A DNA stretch of 64,000 nt from Narthecium ossifragum (GCA_963920575.1 OY986974.1:7688610-7752609); one strand, 5' to 3'; counted from the stretch's first letter, positions 45,251 through 57,339 are shown. Translations and numbers: made by a program. Notes: generated from the letters alone by a model not told the origin.

Positions 45251-46096
45251 CTCAGACCCCGCCAGACGCCGCCGCGCAACCAAACACCTGCCCAGTAGGG
45301 GCTACTGAAGAAGAGCTGGCGCCTGCACCTGCAAAATGCAGCCCGGGTAGGAGTGAGCATAAAGCTCAGTAGGGTTCTACACTACGTCACACAGAAGGAA
45401 GGGGGAACGCAACAGTGTCGCCCTCAAGCAAGACTTGGGTGTGCAGCAAGGGTCCCATAACCCCTTGCCGGTGTCTCTAGGCATACCCAACCATGGTCAC
45501 CCCTAAAAGACTGGGCCCATCCTGGATACACCTAGTGTCGCAAGGTTCCAGCTGTGGTCACCCAAACGAACTGGGCCCACACTGGTCGCCACTGCGGGCA
45601 GGAACAGACACTGCCTGGGCTGGACTTACTCTGACGGCCCCCAAAGAACAAGAACCGACACCGATTGCACCCACAACATCTGGCTCGAGGCCGACACGAC
45701 CTCTATAATCATCAAGCAACATGTGTACCAGTCATCTAAGCCTATCATCAAGTTTGACTGGACACCACAATTCGAACCGAGTCCAAACTACCCAACCCCG
45801 GTCCTAGGGCCAAATCCGAGTTTCCAGCCTCGGGACGACGACCCACATATCACCCACGCCCTAACCTTATGCAACTAATGCACAACAGAGAATGCATGCT
45901 ATGAACATACACAAGCAAGAGAAATAGGCATGCAACAGTATGTCAATGCAGCATGCAAGTCCAACAGGATCGCTGCAGCGGTACTACCAACCGCTGCCAG
46001 CCGATCCGCAACGGGTCCCGGCATTACGACGGTACCACGGCCATCAACCGCGAACTCCTGCAACGGGAAGCAACCTCGAAAACCGAAGAACAGAAA

Positions 46097-46235
46097 AATA
46101 TAATATTATAATCCGAACATATAATATTATAATACAACACCAAAACATTCTCTCCGAATAAAAGTAAAATATAATATTATAATCCGAACATATAATATTA
46201 TAATACAACACCAAAACATTCTCTACATAGCAGCT
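46097..46235. repeat. Duplicated AT-palindrome pair in the minus-strand family B LTR
   Basis: ATATAATATTATA units occur as pairs separated by ATCCGAAC. The whole pair plus flank CAACACCAAAACATTCTCT is present twice (from about 46099 and 46168, period about 69 bp), whereas other family B LTRs have one pair. Confidence 0.8.
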
Positions 46236-46418
46236 AGTTGACCCCATCGATCCGATGTCCAAATGACATCGGATTCAAGATCCAACTTAGACTCTAGTAG
46301 ATCTATATGCTGGGATCAACATATCCAAAATCGGGAAACATCCAACGGTTCGATTACCGGGAAAACACTAATCAAAACCACTAAAAATAGTCTACAAAAC
46401 CCCATCAAACAGCTTTGG

Positions 46419-46484
46419 GATCGATCCGGGACATTTGGATCGATCCAGAAAATAGTGGATCGATCCGGAATATTTGGATCGATC
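46419..46484. repeat. Four GATCGATC palindromes at 19-20 bp spacing
   Basis: GATCGATC starts at 46419, 46438, 46458 and 46477, mostly within GGATCGATCC, in the minus-strand family B LTR just before the nested family A LTR. Confidence 0.85.
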
Positions 46485-46608
46485 CAAACAACTTCATACT
46501 AGCTTCAGATCAGTCTCGTCGCAGGCCACGAGAAAATTCACCACAATTCGTAGAAAAATTGGAAAAATACGAAATAAGCAGGAATGGAAAGATAACTCAG
46601 AGATCGAC

Positions 46609-49158
46609 TGTCACACCCCGACCCAGAAAACCCATCCAGGACGGGGCATGAGGGTCCTAACTCTATTCATCATCAACCGGCGCAGTACAAGCGGAAAGGA
46701 TAAACAATTTAAGCAAAAGTATTCCAGAGGCTAAGCAGATTTTAATCATAATACAACATCAAGTCTTACAATATCTGAGTTCCAAAATACAGATTTATAC
46801 AACATCCCAAAGGTTCTCCAAAGAGGGTACAACATGCATAATTATATATCAAAAAGTTACAACAGTTATATCCTCCAACAAAACCTCAGACGCCTCTGGA
46901 TGTACTCGCGCCGCAAAAAGCCGAACCTGCTGGCTCCACTGAGGAGGAACTGCCGCCTGCACCTGCAAACGCAGCCCGGGTAGGAATGAGCAAAAAGCCC
47001 AGTAGGGTTCTACTCTACGGCACACTGAAAGGAGGTAAACAACAACAGTGTCATTTCTCCGCCTAAGTCTAAAGGATGCCACGGGGTCCCATAACCCCTA
47101 TCGATTCCCCAAGGGATCCTACTCTTCTCAACCGACCACGCTGGGAATACCATCCAAACACGCTGGGAGGAAACCAAGAACCAGAACCAGTAGGAACACC
47201 CTTTACCCAGCAGGAAGCCACTGCCTGGGGACACACGTCGGGGATATCGACAACCATCCTTAGCACTTGGCCTTGGAGAGCCGACACGACCTCTAAACCT
47301 CAAGCAGTATAATATTCCAGTCCGACTAACGCAATCCTCAATCACCAAAGATTTAGATCAACAATCACACCCTAACCCTGACTACCCATCCACGGTCCTA
47401 AGGCTAGATCCGAGCTACCCGAGAGCCTCGGATCGGCGACCTAAAACATCGCCCGCCTATCCTCAAATGCTTCTAATGCACACAATGCATGAGCTTAAGC
47501 AAACATCTACCCTAGATGTCTCTATATGTTACATCAACAGTTATAAGTTCAACAGATATACAATAGCCCTCGGCACTCGCCGGCAAGAGGCTAAGGTTCC
47601 ACAATTCCTCATTAGCTAGCACTCATAGCTAGCTAATGGTTAAGTAAACAACCAGACATTTAATTTCTATCAAGCTTGAATTAAATGCAAACACAACCAT
47701 AAGTTTGCTAAAAAGGGGAGAAACTCGGATCAAATCTCAACCCCGATGAAAACCCTTTGAAAACCTCATCAAATCCATCTATAAACCTCCCAACACGTTT
47801 AAGACTCAATCAAAGTTGAAAGCCATTCAAGAAGAATCAAAGAACACTATTCAAAGGGTCACGGACGATGCCACGGTCGATCCGTGGATCGACCGTGAGG
47901 CCACGGACGATGCCACGGTCGATCCGTGGATCGACCGTGAGACCCATACGAAGAAAAATCAAGGGCGACGGTCGGTCCAACCATCGACCCTGAGAAGCCC
48001 AAAATCGAACAGAGCTTGACGGTCGATCCGACGGTCGACCGTCAGGTAAAAGGGAAAAGAAGGAGATCCCGCGGTCGATCCATGCATCGACCCTGGGAAG
48101 CCAAAATCTCGACAGAGCCCGACGGTCGATCCGACGGTCGACCGTCAGGCCCAGAGTAAATATACTAAAGCATGACGGTCGATACATAGATCGACCGTCG
48201 AGCTGACGGTCGATGCACCGATCGACCGTCGAGCTCCAGACGCAAAATACCAGAAATCCTAATTCTAAGATTTCAAGAATCAAAACATGTTAGAATACCA
48301 TCAAATTTTGCAAGCAAGTATATTTTGAGATGAGGAAACTAATGGTGTAAAGAAATCCAGTTTTTAACGGTTGAATCCCATTTTAGGTCGGAAAACCAAA
48401 AACCGACGAAATCGTGAGATACGGAAACTAACCATTGTAACACCAGTTTTGCAATGCAAGAATACAAGGAATGAGCTACATTACATAGGCAAGGATCTAC
48501 AAGCATGCTATCATGGTATTCACAGCAAAAACACAAACATCCTAACCAAGTAGAACCCGATCCAAGGATCGAGGTAGAAACACCTACCTTAAACGCAATC
48601 CCAGCTTCTCCACGCGTCCAGCCAACCGCGCCGTGAAGATCCGCTGCTCAAGCTCAGTCCTCCAAGGTCAAGCCCAGCCGGAGGGGAAGAGAAGAAGGGG
48701 AGAAGAAGAAGAGACGTCGGTGGAGAAGAGAAGGAAGAACCAGCCAAAGAAGGGAAGGAGAGAAGAAAGGAGAGAAGAGAGGGAAGCAGGTGGGGGTTGG
48801 AGCCAACTGCTCCAACCACCCTCCACTCACCAGGCCCCTAATGGGCCGGATCTTCTCTAACGGGTCAAAAAACCCGTTGACCCGCTAACGAGCCCGAAAA
48901 CGAACTTTAGCGCGCCCGAGTTGGGATCTTCCGATCCCGGGCCCACCTAGCCATCCTAAACAACCACATACAACAATCCAAGGCCGTGGGTACAACGCGG
49001 GTGTGAAACCGACCACCAGGGGGCATATTTACCAAAATGCCCCCTGGGGTCCAAACCGCCACACGATCGCCCGATCGTGCCCGACGCGGAACCAACTCGA
49101 CAGGAAACCGGCTCTCGACCCACGTGGTCGAGTCAGGTCTGAGGGACGGGCCCTCACA
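46609..49158 (-). mobile_element. Family A solo LTR, minus strand
   Basis: 2,550 bp; starts TGTCACACCCCGACCC and ends GACGGGCCCTCACA, flanked by perfect 5-bp duplication TCGAC (46604-46608, 49159-49163). It carries the 24-bp inverted-repeat array (about 47870-48235), a hairpin AGGTAG/CTACCT at 48572-48589 and a purine-rich leader (48660-48790). It is nested in the minus-strand family B LTR. Confidence 0.94.
47870..48235. repeat. 24-bp inverted-repeat array in the minus-strand family A LTR
   Basis: Several units of the 24-bp geometry, for example near 47874, 47917, 48017, 48121, 48174 and 48204. The spacer CATCGACCCTGAGAAGC is at 47982-47998 and a related one, CATCGACCCTGGGAAGCC, near 48085, followed by ACAGAGCCCGACGG, which parallels ACAGAGCCTGATGG in the copia element near 27472. 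Confidence 0.82.
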
Positions 49159-50335
49159 TCGACAACTCTTATTCTCATCACAACCTAAGATAATACACGT
49201 ACCAATCGAAAAACGTGCCGCAAATCGGCTGTGAAACCAGAAAATCCGAGATAAAACATGCATAAATCCTACTAAAATCTTAACCAAAGTTCATGAAACT
49301 TAAACCAGAGATTATACTAAGCAACATGCATCCAACAACACAATTACAGCAAGATCTAACGGCTATACGAAGAGAACACTCCTAAACAACTCTCGTATGT
49401 AGAACACCTACGAACTGCGCTAATCCTCGGCTGATTCCCCGCTAATCAGTCACCAACAAGGTTCCAAACCACTTCAGGGATCTTCCTCTCGTCGCCACGG
49501 ATCCAACGAGCTTTAGAACACCCCAAACGGTGGCCGGAGGAGGGAGAACGGAGGAGAAGAAGATGGCTGCCCCGGAAGGAAACAGAGGAAAAAAACAGAA
49601 CCGCGGAAGAGAAGAAAGGAGAAGGAAGAAGAAGAGAAGGAAGAAGAGAAGGAGAAGAGAAGGGGAAGGCCGGGGAAGGAGGGGGAAGGTGAAGGAGAAG
49701 GTGAAGGAGAGATCCTCTCCTCTGACAACGGAGAGCGACGGCCATGCCGGCCGTCCTCGCCGCTCATGTGAGGGCCCGCCCCTCAGACCTGACTCGACCA
49801 CGTGGTTCGAGAGCCGGTTTCCTGTTGGTTTGGTTCTGCGTCGGGCACGATCGAGCGATCGTGTGGCGGTTTGGACCCCAGGGGCATTTTGGTAAATATG
49901 CCCCTGGTGGTCGGTTTCACACCCGCGTTGCACCCACGCACTTGGATTGATGTATGTGGTTGTTTAGGATGGTTAGGCGGACCCGGGATCGGAAGATCCC
50001 AGCTCGGGCGCGCTAGAGCTCGGTATCGGGCTCGTTAGCGGGTCAACGGGTTTTTGGCCCGTTAGAGAGGATCCGGCCCATTAGGGGCCTGGTGAGTGGA
50101 GGGTGGTTGGAGCAGTTGGCTCCAACCCCCATCCGCTCCCCTCTCTTCTCTCCTCTCTTCTCTCCTTCCCTTCTTCTCTTTCCTTGGCTGGTTCTTCCTT
50201 CTCTTCTCCATCGACGTCTCCTCTTCTTCTCCCCTTCTTCCCTCTCCTTCGGCTGGGCTTGATCTTGGAGGGGCTGAGTAGCGGATCTTCGTGGCAAGGT
50301 TGGCTGGACACGTGGAGAAGCTGGGATTGCGTTTA

Positions 50336-50353
50336 AGGTAGGTGTTTCTACCT
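50336..50353 (+). promoter_or_regulatory. Hairpin at candidate splice donor in family A LTR
   Basis: AGGTAG, loop GTGTTT, CTACCT; the sequence TTTAAG|GTAGGT looks like a splice donor. A candidate acceptor TTTGCAG lies near 52052 in the conserved CCCGGGCTGCGTTTGCAG block. Confidence 0.5.
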
Positions 50354-50695
50354 CGATCCTTGGATCGGGTTCTACTAGGTTAGGATGTTTGTGTTTTTGC
50401 TGTGAATACCTTGATAGCATGCTTGTAGATCCTTGCCTATGTAATGTAGCTCATTCCTTGTATTCTTGCATTGCAAAACTGGTGTTATAATGGTTAGTTT
50501 CCGTATCTCACGGTTTCGTCGGTTTTTGATTTTCCGACCTAAAATGGGATTTAACCGTTAAAAACTAGATTTCTTTATACCATTAGTTTCCTCACCTCAA
50601 AATATACTTGCTTGCAAAATTTGATTGTATTCTAACATGTTTTGATTCTTGAAATCTTAGAATTAGGATTTCTGGTATTTTGCGTCTGGAGCTCG

Positions 50696-51160
50696 ACGGT
50701 CGATCGGTGCATCGACCGTCAGCTCAACGGTCGATCTATGTATCGACCGTCATGCTTTAGTATATTTCCTCTGGGCCTGACGGTCGACCGTCGCATCGAC
50801 CGTCGGGCTCTGTCGAGTTTTTGGGTCCCCAGGGTCGATGGATCGATCGACCGTGGGGCCTTCGCTTTTTCGCCATTTACCTGACGGTCGACCGTCGGAT
50901 CGACCGTCGCATCGACCGTCGAATCGACCGTCGCATCGACCGTCGAATCGACCGTCGCATCGACCGTCGAATCGACCGTCGCATCGACCGTCGAATCGAC
51001 CGTCGCATCGACCGTCAGGCTCTGCTTGGTTTTGGGCTTCTCAGGGTCGATGGTTGGATCGATCGTCGCCCTTGGTTTTCTTCGTATGGGTCTCACGGTC
51101 GATCCACGGATCGACCGTGGCATCGTCCGTGGCCTCACGGTCGATCCACGGATTGACCGT
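50696..51160. repeat. 24-bp inverted repeats with an expanded 12-bp array
   Basis: Units of 24 bp start at 50696, 50727, 50780, 50831, 50884, 51043, 51095 and 51137. Between about 50896 and 51015 the half-unit CGNATCGACCGT is repeated ten times, with N alternating C and A after the first, giving a 24-bp higher-order period. The other two full family A copies have only one or two half-units here. The spacer GCTTCTCAGGGTCGATG is at 51036-51052. Confidence 0.9.
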
Positions 51161-52451
51161 GGCATCGTCCGTGACCCTTTGAACAGTGTTCTTTGATTCC
51201 TTTTGAATGGCTTTCAACTTTGATTGAGTCTTAAACGTGTTGGGAGGTTTATAGATGGATTTGATGAGGTTTTCAAAGGGTTTTCATCGGGTTTGAGATT
51301 TGATCCGAGTTTCTTCCCTTTTTAGCAAACTTATGGTTGTGTTTGCATTTAATCCAAGCTTGATAGAAATTAAATGTCTGGTTGTTTACTTAACCATTAG
51401 CTAGCTATGAGTGCTAGCTAATGAGGAATTGTGAAATCTTAGCCTCTTGCCCGCGAGTGCCGAGGGCTATTGTATATCTGTTGAACTTATAACTGTTGAT
51501 GTGACATATAGAGACATCTAGGATTAGATGCTTGCTTAAGCTCATGCATTGTATGCATTAGAGGCATTTGAGGTTAGGCGGGCGATGTCTTGGGTCGCCG
51601 ATCCGAGGCTCTCGGGTAGCTCGGATCTAGCCTTAGGACCGTGGCTGGGTAGTCAGGATTAGGGTGTGATTGTCGATCTGAATCTCTGATGATTGAGGAT
51701 TGCGATAGTCGGCTTGAATCTTTGTTTGAGGTTTAGAGGTCGTGTTGTCTTCCAAGCCCAAGTGCTAAGGATGCAACCGAGGAGTTCCCGACGTGGTCCC
51801 CAGGCAGTGGTATCCTTGCTAGGTAAGGGTTAGAGCCTGCATGTTACTGTTTCCGTGGTCCTCCTGGTAACATGTTCAGGAGAGAGGTTTCATGACAGGA
51901 ACCTTTGGGACATCGGTGGGTTATGGGACCCGTGGCATCCTTTAGACTTAGGCTGGGGGACAACACTGTTGTTGTTTTGCTCCCTTCAGTGTGCCGTAGA
52001 GTAGAACCCTACTGAGCTTTTTGCTCATTCCTACCCGGGCTGCGTTTGCAGGTGCAGGCGGCAGTTCCTCCTCAGTGGAGCCAGCAGGTTCGGCTTTTGG
52101 CGGCGCGAGTACATCCAGAGGCGCCTGAGGTTTGGTTGGAGGATATGGTTGTTGTAACTTTTTGATATATAATTATGCATGTTGTGCCCTTTTTGGAGAA
52201 CCTTTGGGATGTTGTATAAATCTGTATTTTGGAACTTAGATATTGTAAGACTTGATGTTATATTATGATTAAAATCTACTTAGCCTCTGGAATACTTTTG
52301 TTTAAATTGTTTAACCTTTCCGCTTGTACTGCGCCGGTTGATGATGAATAGAGCTAGGACCCTCACGCCCCGTCCTGGATGGGTTTTCTGGGTCGGGGTG
52401 TGACAGCTCAACTGCCCTGCTACAAGCTCAACTGCCCAGCTACAGTACCCG

Positions 52452-52501
52452 GATCGATCCAAGGCCAAAATGGATCGATCCAACACTAGTTTGGATCGAT
52501 C
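52452..52501. repeat. Three GATCGATC palindromes at 21 bp spacing
   Basis: GATCGATC starts at 52452, 52473 and 52494, each inside GGATCGATCC, in the last piece of the minus-strand family B LTR. Confidence 0.88.
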
Positions 52502-52875
52502 CACAAGTCAAAAACCCCCTAAACGGATCTAGTCAAACACAATCATCAATCAGAGGCTGTGTGTGCACACGCGGGTGTGAAACAAACCAACAAGGCGCAA
52601 TTTACCAACTTGCCCTTGCGGTCCACAACGAGCCACTTACCCGACCCAGGCGATCGACCCAGGAATGGAGGGACAGGTCCTCACAGCACTCTAATTTATT
52701 TGTCAGGATTACAAATACAATTCAATTTGGAAACTTATATCCATATGTTTCAAATATCAATCAAAACTTCTGGGTAAACTATATTTATGGTCGTGTTTGC
52801 GTCAACATCATTATTTAGGAAGCTAATACGGTTTGTGAAGTACATCTGGACAATGCAGCGTAGAGCTGACCATGA

Positions 52876-54230
52876 CTAAACACCGGAGTGCGTAAGTCGA
52901 CCCCTACAAATTTCAGTGAGGCTCTGAGATTTATTAATTGTCATGGTGTAAGCCAGTCGAATAAGGAACTGACGGCGAGACATTTTAAATGGCATCTCTT
53001 TACCGGACGACACCAACGATATTCTGGGTATGAAAATCACCTCCCTAGCTTTGGCCCTAGTCATTATACGTGCATGTATAACTTGTTGGCAGCATTTCAC
53101 AACCAGTAGGCATGTACTGTTGCAAAGCCCATCCTTTGGCACCAAGTTCCTCAACAGCATTACCAGTGCACCTACTTTCTGGTCCAATCGGAATGGTGGC
53201 AATCATGGTGGATCTAACGTGTTAAGATACTCGGTCGGGTATCCACTCATGTCCGCATTGTGACCTTCTTCGATGACCACTTTATCAGCTGCTAGATACT
53301 TGATCGTCTCTCCGAGGAAGTTTTTCAAGGCTATCACATTAATATCGGAGACATCATCATTCCGTACCGAGAGGATTGTCCGCTCCATAAAAAATGTTGG
53401 AGTAACAGTGGATAACACATCCAATTGAGGATAAACCATGGACAACATGACCTCTATACCCTTGCACTGATTCACAGAATGTGATAAAGTCACAGTCTTA
53501 CTTGGATTGACCCCTATCTGTGTTGCAAAAGAGATGTAGCAAATTACTCATGCAATATAGAAAACTAACATAAGGGTTTAATAACTTGGTTGTATTAGGC
53601 ATACCTCATTTAGGAATTCCATGAACATAAATGCCACATGGTCTGAAGTTTGCATGCGTATGTTTGTAGTCAGTTTCAAAACTTTTAGATTTTTCCATAG
53701 AAAAGAAGTCTGCAATGACACATGTACAATTTCCTCACAGTTCCCACCACATAATACAATAGTTTTACCACCGAATGGGGATTCATTGTCACATATGTCA
53801 CGGAGTGTCCGCTCGACAGTCTCAACGTAATATTTGTGCTACATTGGAACCCCATCCCATATTATGAGCTTTGTTGCTCTAAGAAGTTCCGTGTGAATGG
53901 ATTGCTTACTAAATGTACAGTATGAATCGTGTGCTATGTCAAGGAGAATTTTGAAAGTCGAGTGAGTTGTGCGTGCGTCCGCCTGTAAACAATAAAGCAG
54001 TAATACCCGAAGAAGCAACGGTGACAACTATATTACCGAGCTGCTGACATTTCCAAGCGATGGTGTTGTAAAGAAATGTCTTTCCTGTACCAGCACCCCC
54101 ATTTAGGAAGAATGACTGGCCATTATCAAAATTTACAGAAGACATTATAGCATTGTATGTAGAACGTTGTTCCGGGTTCAACATTTGTATATTATTTTTC
54201 AAAGTCTGTATTCTTACCATTATCAATTAG
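52876..54230 (-). pseudogene. Helitron PIF1-like helicase
   Basis: Pieces in several frames: [15 protein letters not shown] and [19 protein letters not shown] (Walker A at about 54100-54077), [30 protein letters not shown] near 53850 (Walker B, with Gly where PIF1-type helicases have Glu), then LSTVTPTFFMERTILSVRNDDV and, at the end (53202-52876), [20 protein letters not shown] and [16 protein letters not shown], the final helicase motifs. Helicase would unwind DNA during rolling-circle transposition. The Walker B change and frame breaks make it inactive. Confidence 0.87.
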
Positions 54231-55060
54231 AACTTGATGTTCCGTCATAAGCCTATTTTGAGAATGCGCATTCCAATTACCTGTAGGATGAGGCATCAAT
54301 GGATAGCTCGCTAACGACAACTCATGTTCCTGTAACATTTGCTCTAAAATGTACAGTCCATAGTCATTGACTTGCTCATCTGATGGCAACTCTATTTGAA
54401 ATTGAGCACGTAAGAGATGTGGGATGCCATCACATATTTGAGTATAAAACTATACCCATAATGTGGATGGATTTTGCGGGTTACAATATAAAAGTGCGGT
54501 AGTAAACAACTGTCTCAATTGGTACCCCGTCTTGATAACAACCGATTCTTGCATACACTGGACCCATTCTCCATCGTCCTCCAACAAACTTAATGCTTGA
54601 CGTGCGTCTTTAAAAGTCGCATGTTGGATCCCAGCAACAGTTCGTAGGTGCTCATATGATTCCAGACCTTTAACTATAGTTAGTAACAACCGTAGATAGA
54701 AGCGCTCACCTTCTGTTAGTGGGACATAATACAGTCTTCCGATGGAGAACCCCTATTTACATGGTCTCCACATGCCATCTTTTTTCTTCCAGACATAATG
54801 TTCAGGAAACTCTTGATAATAGTAGGCGCGTGCAGACGTATCATTAGCACAACAGGAGAAGTATGCAGTCAAAGTTGTTTGTTGATTCAATCCTGGTTCA
54901 AGTACCGCTGAGGCTGGTTCCAATGCATTAAATATCACATGTTGTTCCCTGGGCAAGTGGACATCCAACCGATGGACTGCAGGATAGTCCTCGTGTATGT
55001 GATACTCATAAAGACGCCATGCTGCTTTACACGGGCCTATATATATCATGCATTGATATG
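54231..55060 (-). pseudogene. Helitron region between Rep and helicase
   Basis: Broken frames with PSDEQVNDYGLYILEQML and LASYPLMPHPTG (just upstream of the helicase), GLESYEHLRTVAGIQHATFK and ALSLLEDDGEWVQCM, and, near 55049-54753, DYPAVHRLDVHLPREQHVIF with YYQEFPEHYVWKKKDGMW, all typical of plant Helitron proteins in this position. No catalytic motif is expected here. Confidence 0.82.
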
Positions 55061-55690
55061 CTATTGAATCTCATTGTCACCTCCCAAAACCATTGTAGCT
55101 CGGTCATGACCCTTGTAGATATATTTGTGAATATAAGCCACACAGTGAACACCTGTACAGACTTCCACGTTGATGTGATAGTTAAACATCCTTGATAAAT
55201 ATAGATTGTAGGGCACAACATCTGCATTATTGACCGGCACTCCATGAACTAATATTTCCACGTCACTCGGACGTCGATGATATACTAGGTATCCATCGTG
55301 ATCCATACTTGTTATGTCGGTGAGTGGCTTCCGGTACATTTTAGTACAACGGTCATTCTCCATACATTGTGTTGTGATACCCGTAGCTGCAGCTCGAGCA
55401 CCACATGGTCCACGTACCATGCAAGTTTTCACAATATCGAACAAAGCTGGCTCAGCTTGCTTATCTGGGAATTCGGCACAAACGATGGAGTCAACCTGCG
55501 CACATGTTCTTATCTTGTCTCTTCTCTGCAGGAAAAATAAGGCATGCATGTGTGGAAGTCCATGTTTTTGAAACTCAATAGTGTAAATATGCGCTACCTT
55601 ACTACCAAAGACTTTGTTCTCCTTAATCTCTCTGAGCAATGTCTTTCTTTTCTCATTAAAAATGCGCACAATTATGTCTGGATGATCCAT
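55061..55690 (-). pseudogene. Helitron Rep endonuclease domain
   Basis: 210-codon open frame. Residues 38-55 read TIEFQKHGLPHMHALFFL with the HUH motif as HMH (47-49). Residues 183-193 read CVAYIHKYIYK, giving the two catalytic tyrosines Y186 and Y190 in Y-x3-Y spacing. The HUH pair binds metal and the tyrosines cut and rejoin the strand in rolling-circle transposition. The motifs are intact here, although the flanking coding parts are broken, so this is the best-preserved section. Confidence 0.88.
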
Positions 55691-55768
55691 AGCATTATAA
55701 TACCGGAGCAGAGGTTCTTGAATCTCTGGCCATCTTGGATTGCTGTCATTGTAAGGAGCACAATTATA

Positions 55769-56926
55769 TCAGATTATCGCCATTGAGTCGTGGTAGATCT
55801 GGTTTAGATGTCTAGTGCTACCTGTGAATGATGAAGGCAGGACTACCCTCTGCCCAATCTGATTTGTGTCAGTTATACCACCTCCCATGTCATTAAGGCA
55901 CTGATAGCACTCCGATCTTAACTTACCATGATTTGTTATGTTCCAATAAAGTATGTTCTGTTCGGATGAGGCCCATGCATCAACAATAAATTCTTGGAAC
56001 ACCCTTTTACTGCAAAGTATAGTTGAATACTCCCCGTCTCGTTCGTACAAACGGTAACAATAATACTCCGACATTGTTAATGTCTTCACCGAAGAGCAAC
56101 CACGACTAACATCCCACTGCTTGAGGTACGTACTCCATCCAAGATCACCGTTTGGGAATAAAAGAACATAATGCAGAAGCATATATGCATGATGGCATTC
56201 ACTTATTCCTTCTAAGGGCCCATCACCTCGAAGATGTAGCAATATATCACGTTTCGTAACTATTTCAGCACCATCACTTGGCAAAATAACAACAACTTCA
56301 TTTACAGTTGGCAAATTGAACCTGTGGCAATCAGTTGATGGTCTATATTTCAAGCGCACTGGGAGAGGTGGCGCAATTCTACTTGTATCCGATTGGATTT
56401 CATGTGCTTGTCTATAAATATGGATAAATGGATTAGAATTCCAAAGAATATTATGGATAAGTTGAATAACTTCTGAACTTAACTTTGGATTATTATTTAT
56501 ATGCATCCTCACTGCTTCATCCGGATCATAGATATAAAGCTGAGCATAGATCCAATCGGTTCTTGACTCCGGCAATAATGCCCCTATAAAATGTCTTAAT
56601 TCTCCATGGATGTTGAATGACATAGAACCGGTTCTTTGTCTAATCCTATCATTGATCCGCACACCTAGGCTGGTAAAGGAATTTGCTATGTTGTATTGGC
56701 AAATGTTAATACGGAATGAACGCGCATTTGCGTCATCACCCTCGAAAAGATTGGGAGGATATGTTAAAGGTACCAACTTGATTTTATCTTGCCTGCAACA
56801 ATATTCAAATTTTGGATCGTTGACTGAGGATATATACAATCTCTCGGCAAGCCAATGCTTGGCGTTACAATGGCCGCACACTACATTCATTGTACCGAGT
56901 CAATGACTGCCTGGGTACATGCGAGC
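55769..56926 (-). pseudogene. Helitron N-terminal region (Helitron_like_N)
   Basis: The open frame from 56890 starts MNVVCGHCNAKHWLAERL and has KFEYCCRQDKIKL, the zinc-like start of plant Helitron proteins, then FTSLGVRINDRI, SFNIHGELRHFIGALLP, LPSDGAEIVTKRDILLHLRG and HAYMLLHYVLLFPNGDLGW, and ends LPSSFTGSTRHLNQIYHDS. The coding seems to start upstream (HHARMYPGSH, then a stop at about 56900). A stop near 55769 separates it from Rep. Confidence 0.85.
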
Positions 56927-57339
56927 ATGGTGATCCATAATTGTATCTGCTTCTAATACATCTTCATCTACTAGACAGTAGAAAGATTGAATTAATGTAA
57001 TGAGGATAAACATTTTAAGTTTCATTAGCGAAGCTATAACTGTAAAAAGTTTGGTGGACGAGGAAGTTCTCACACATCAACGGGTGTAGTATCATCGTCT
57101 AGCGTCGGCGAGGGAGCAATAGGTAAGATCGTTTGATATTCAATTGGTGCCTATGTCCGGGGTTTCTTACGACCACTTGAGGATGGAGGAAGGTATTCCT
57201 CATGTTCCAGACATAAGCATTCCCTCATTCGGTCCTGCCCTAACCGTTGAGCATTAATAAATCGGGGTGGAGATGGCCCGGTTGTCATAGATGCACCCAA
57301 GGTTTCTTGCTGTGGCTCAGTCACAACAGTTGTATCTTC

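Larger units (their letters stand above)
49767..52405 (+). mobile_element. Family A solo LTR, plus strand
   Basis: 2,639 bp, TGTGAGGGCCCGCCCC...TCGGGGTGTGACA, with perfect 5-bp duplication GCTCA (49762-49766, 52406-52410). It has a pyrimidine-rich leader (50140-50260), hairpin AGGTAG/CTACCT at 50336-50353 and the largest 24-bp/12-bp repeat array of the family A copies. It is longer than its relatives partly because of that array. It is nested in the minus-strand family B LTR. Confidence 0.94.
42509..52685 (-). mobile_element. Minus-strand family B solo LTR split by three later solo LTRs
   Basis: On the + strand it starts TGTCGCGCCCCGACCC (42509) and ends GGACAGGTCCTCACA (52685), the reverse of a family B LTR. 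Flanks GTACT (42504-42508) and GCACT (52686-52690) are a 5-bp duplication with one difference. Subtracting the insertions 42777-45250, 46609-49158 and 49767-52405 with their duplications leaves 2,499 bp, a normal family B length. Pieces: 42509-42776, 45256-46608, 49164-49766, 52411-52685. Confidence 0.92.

Noticed and set aside
50884..51018. CRISPR-like regular array
   Set aside because: Units are 12 bp without unique spacers, inside a plant LTR; it is a minisatellite expansion.
50719..51182. Frames rich in DRRIDRR or HRPSNRPS repeats
   Set aside because: Products of the 12-bp array read in different frames; no sign of translation.
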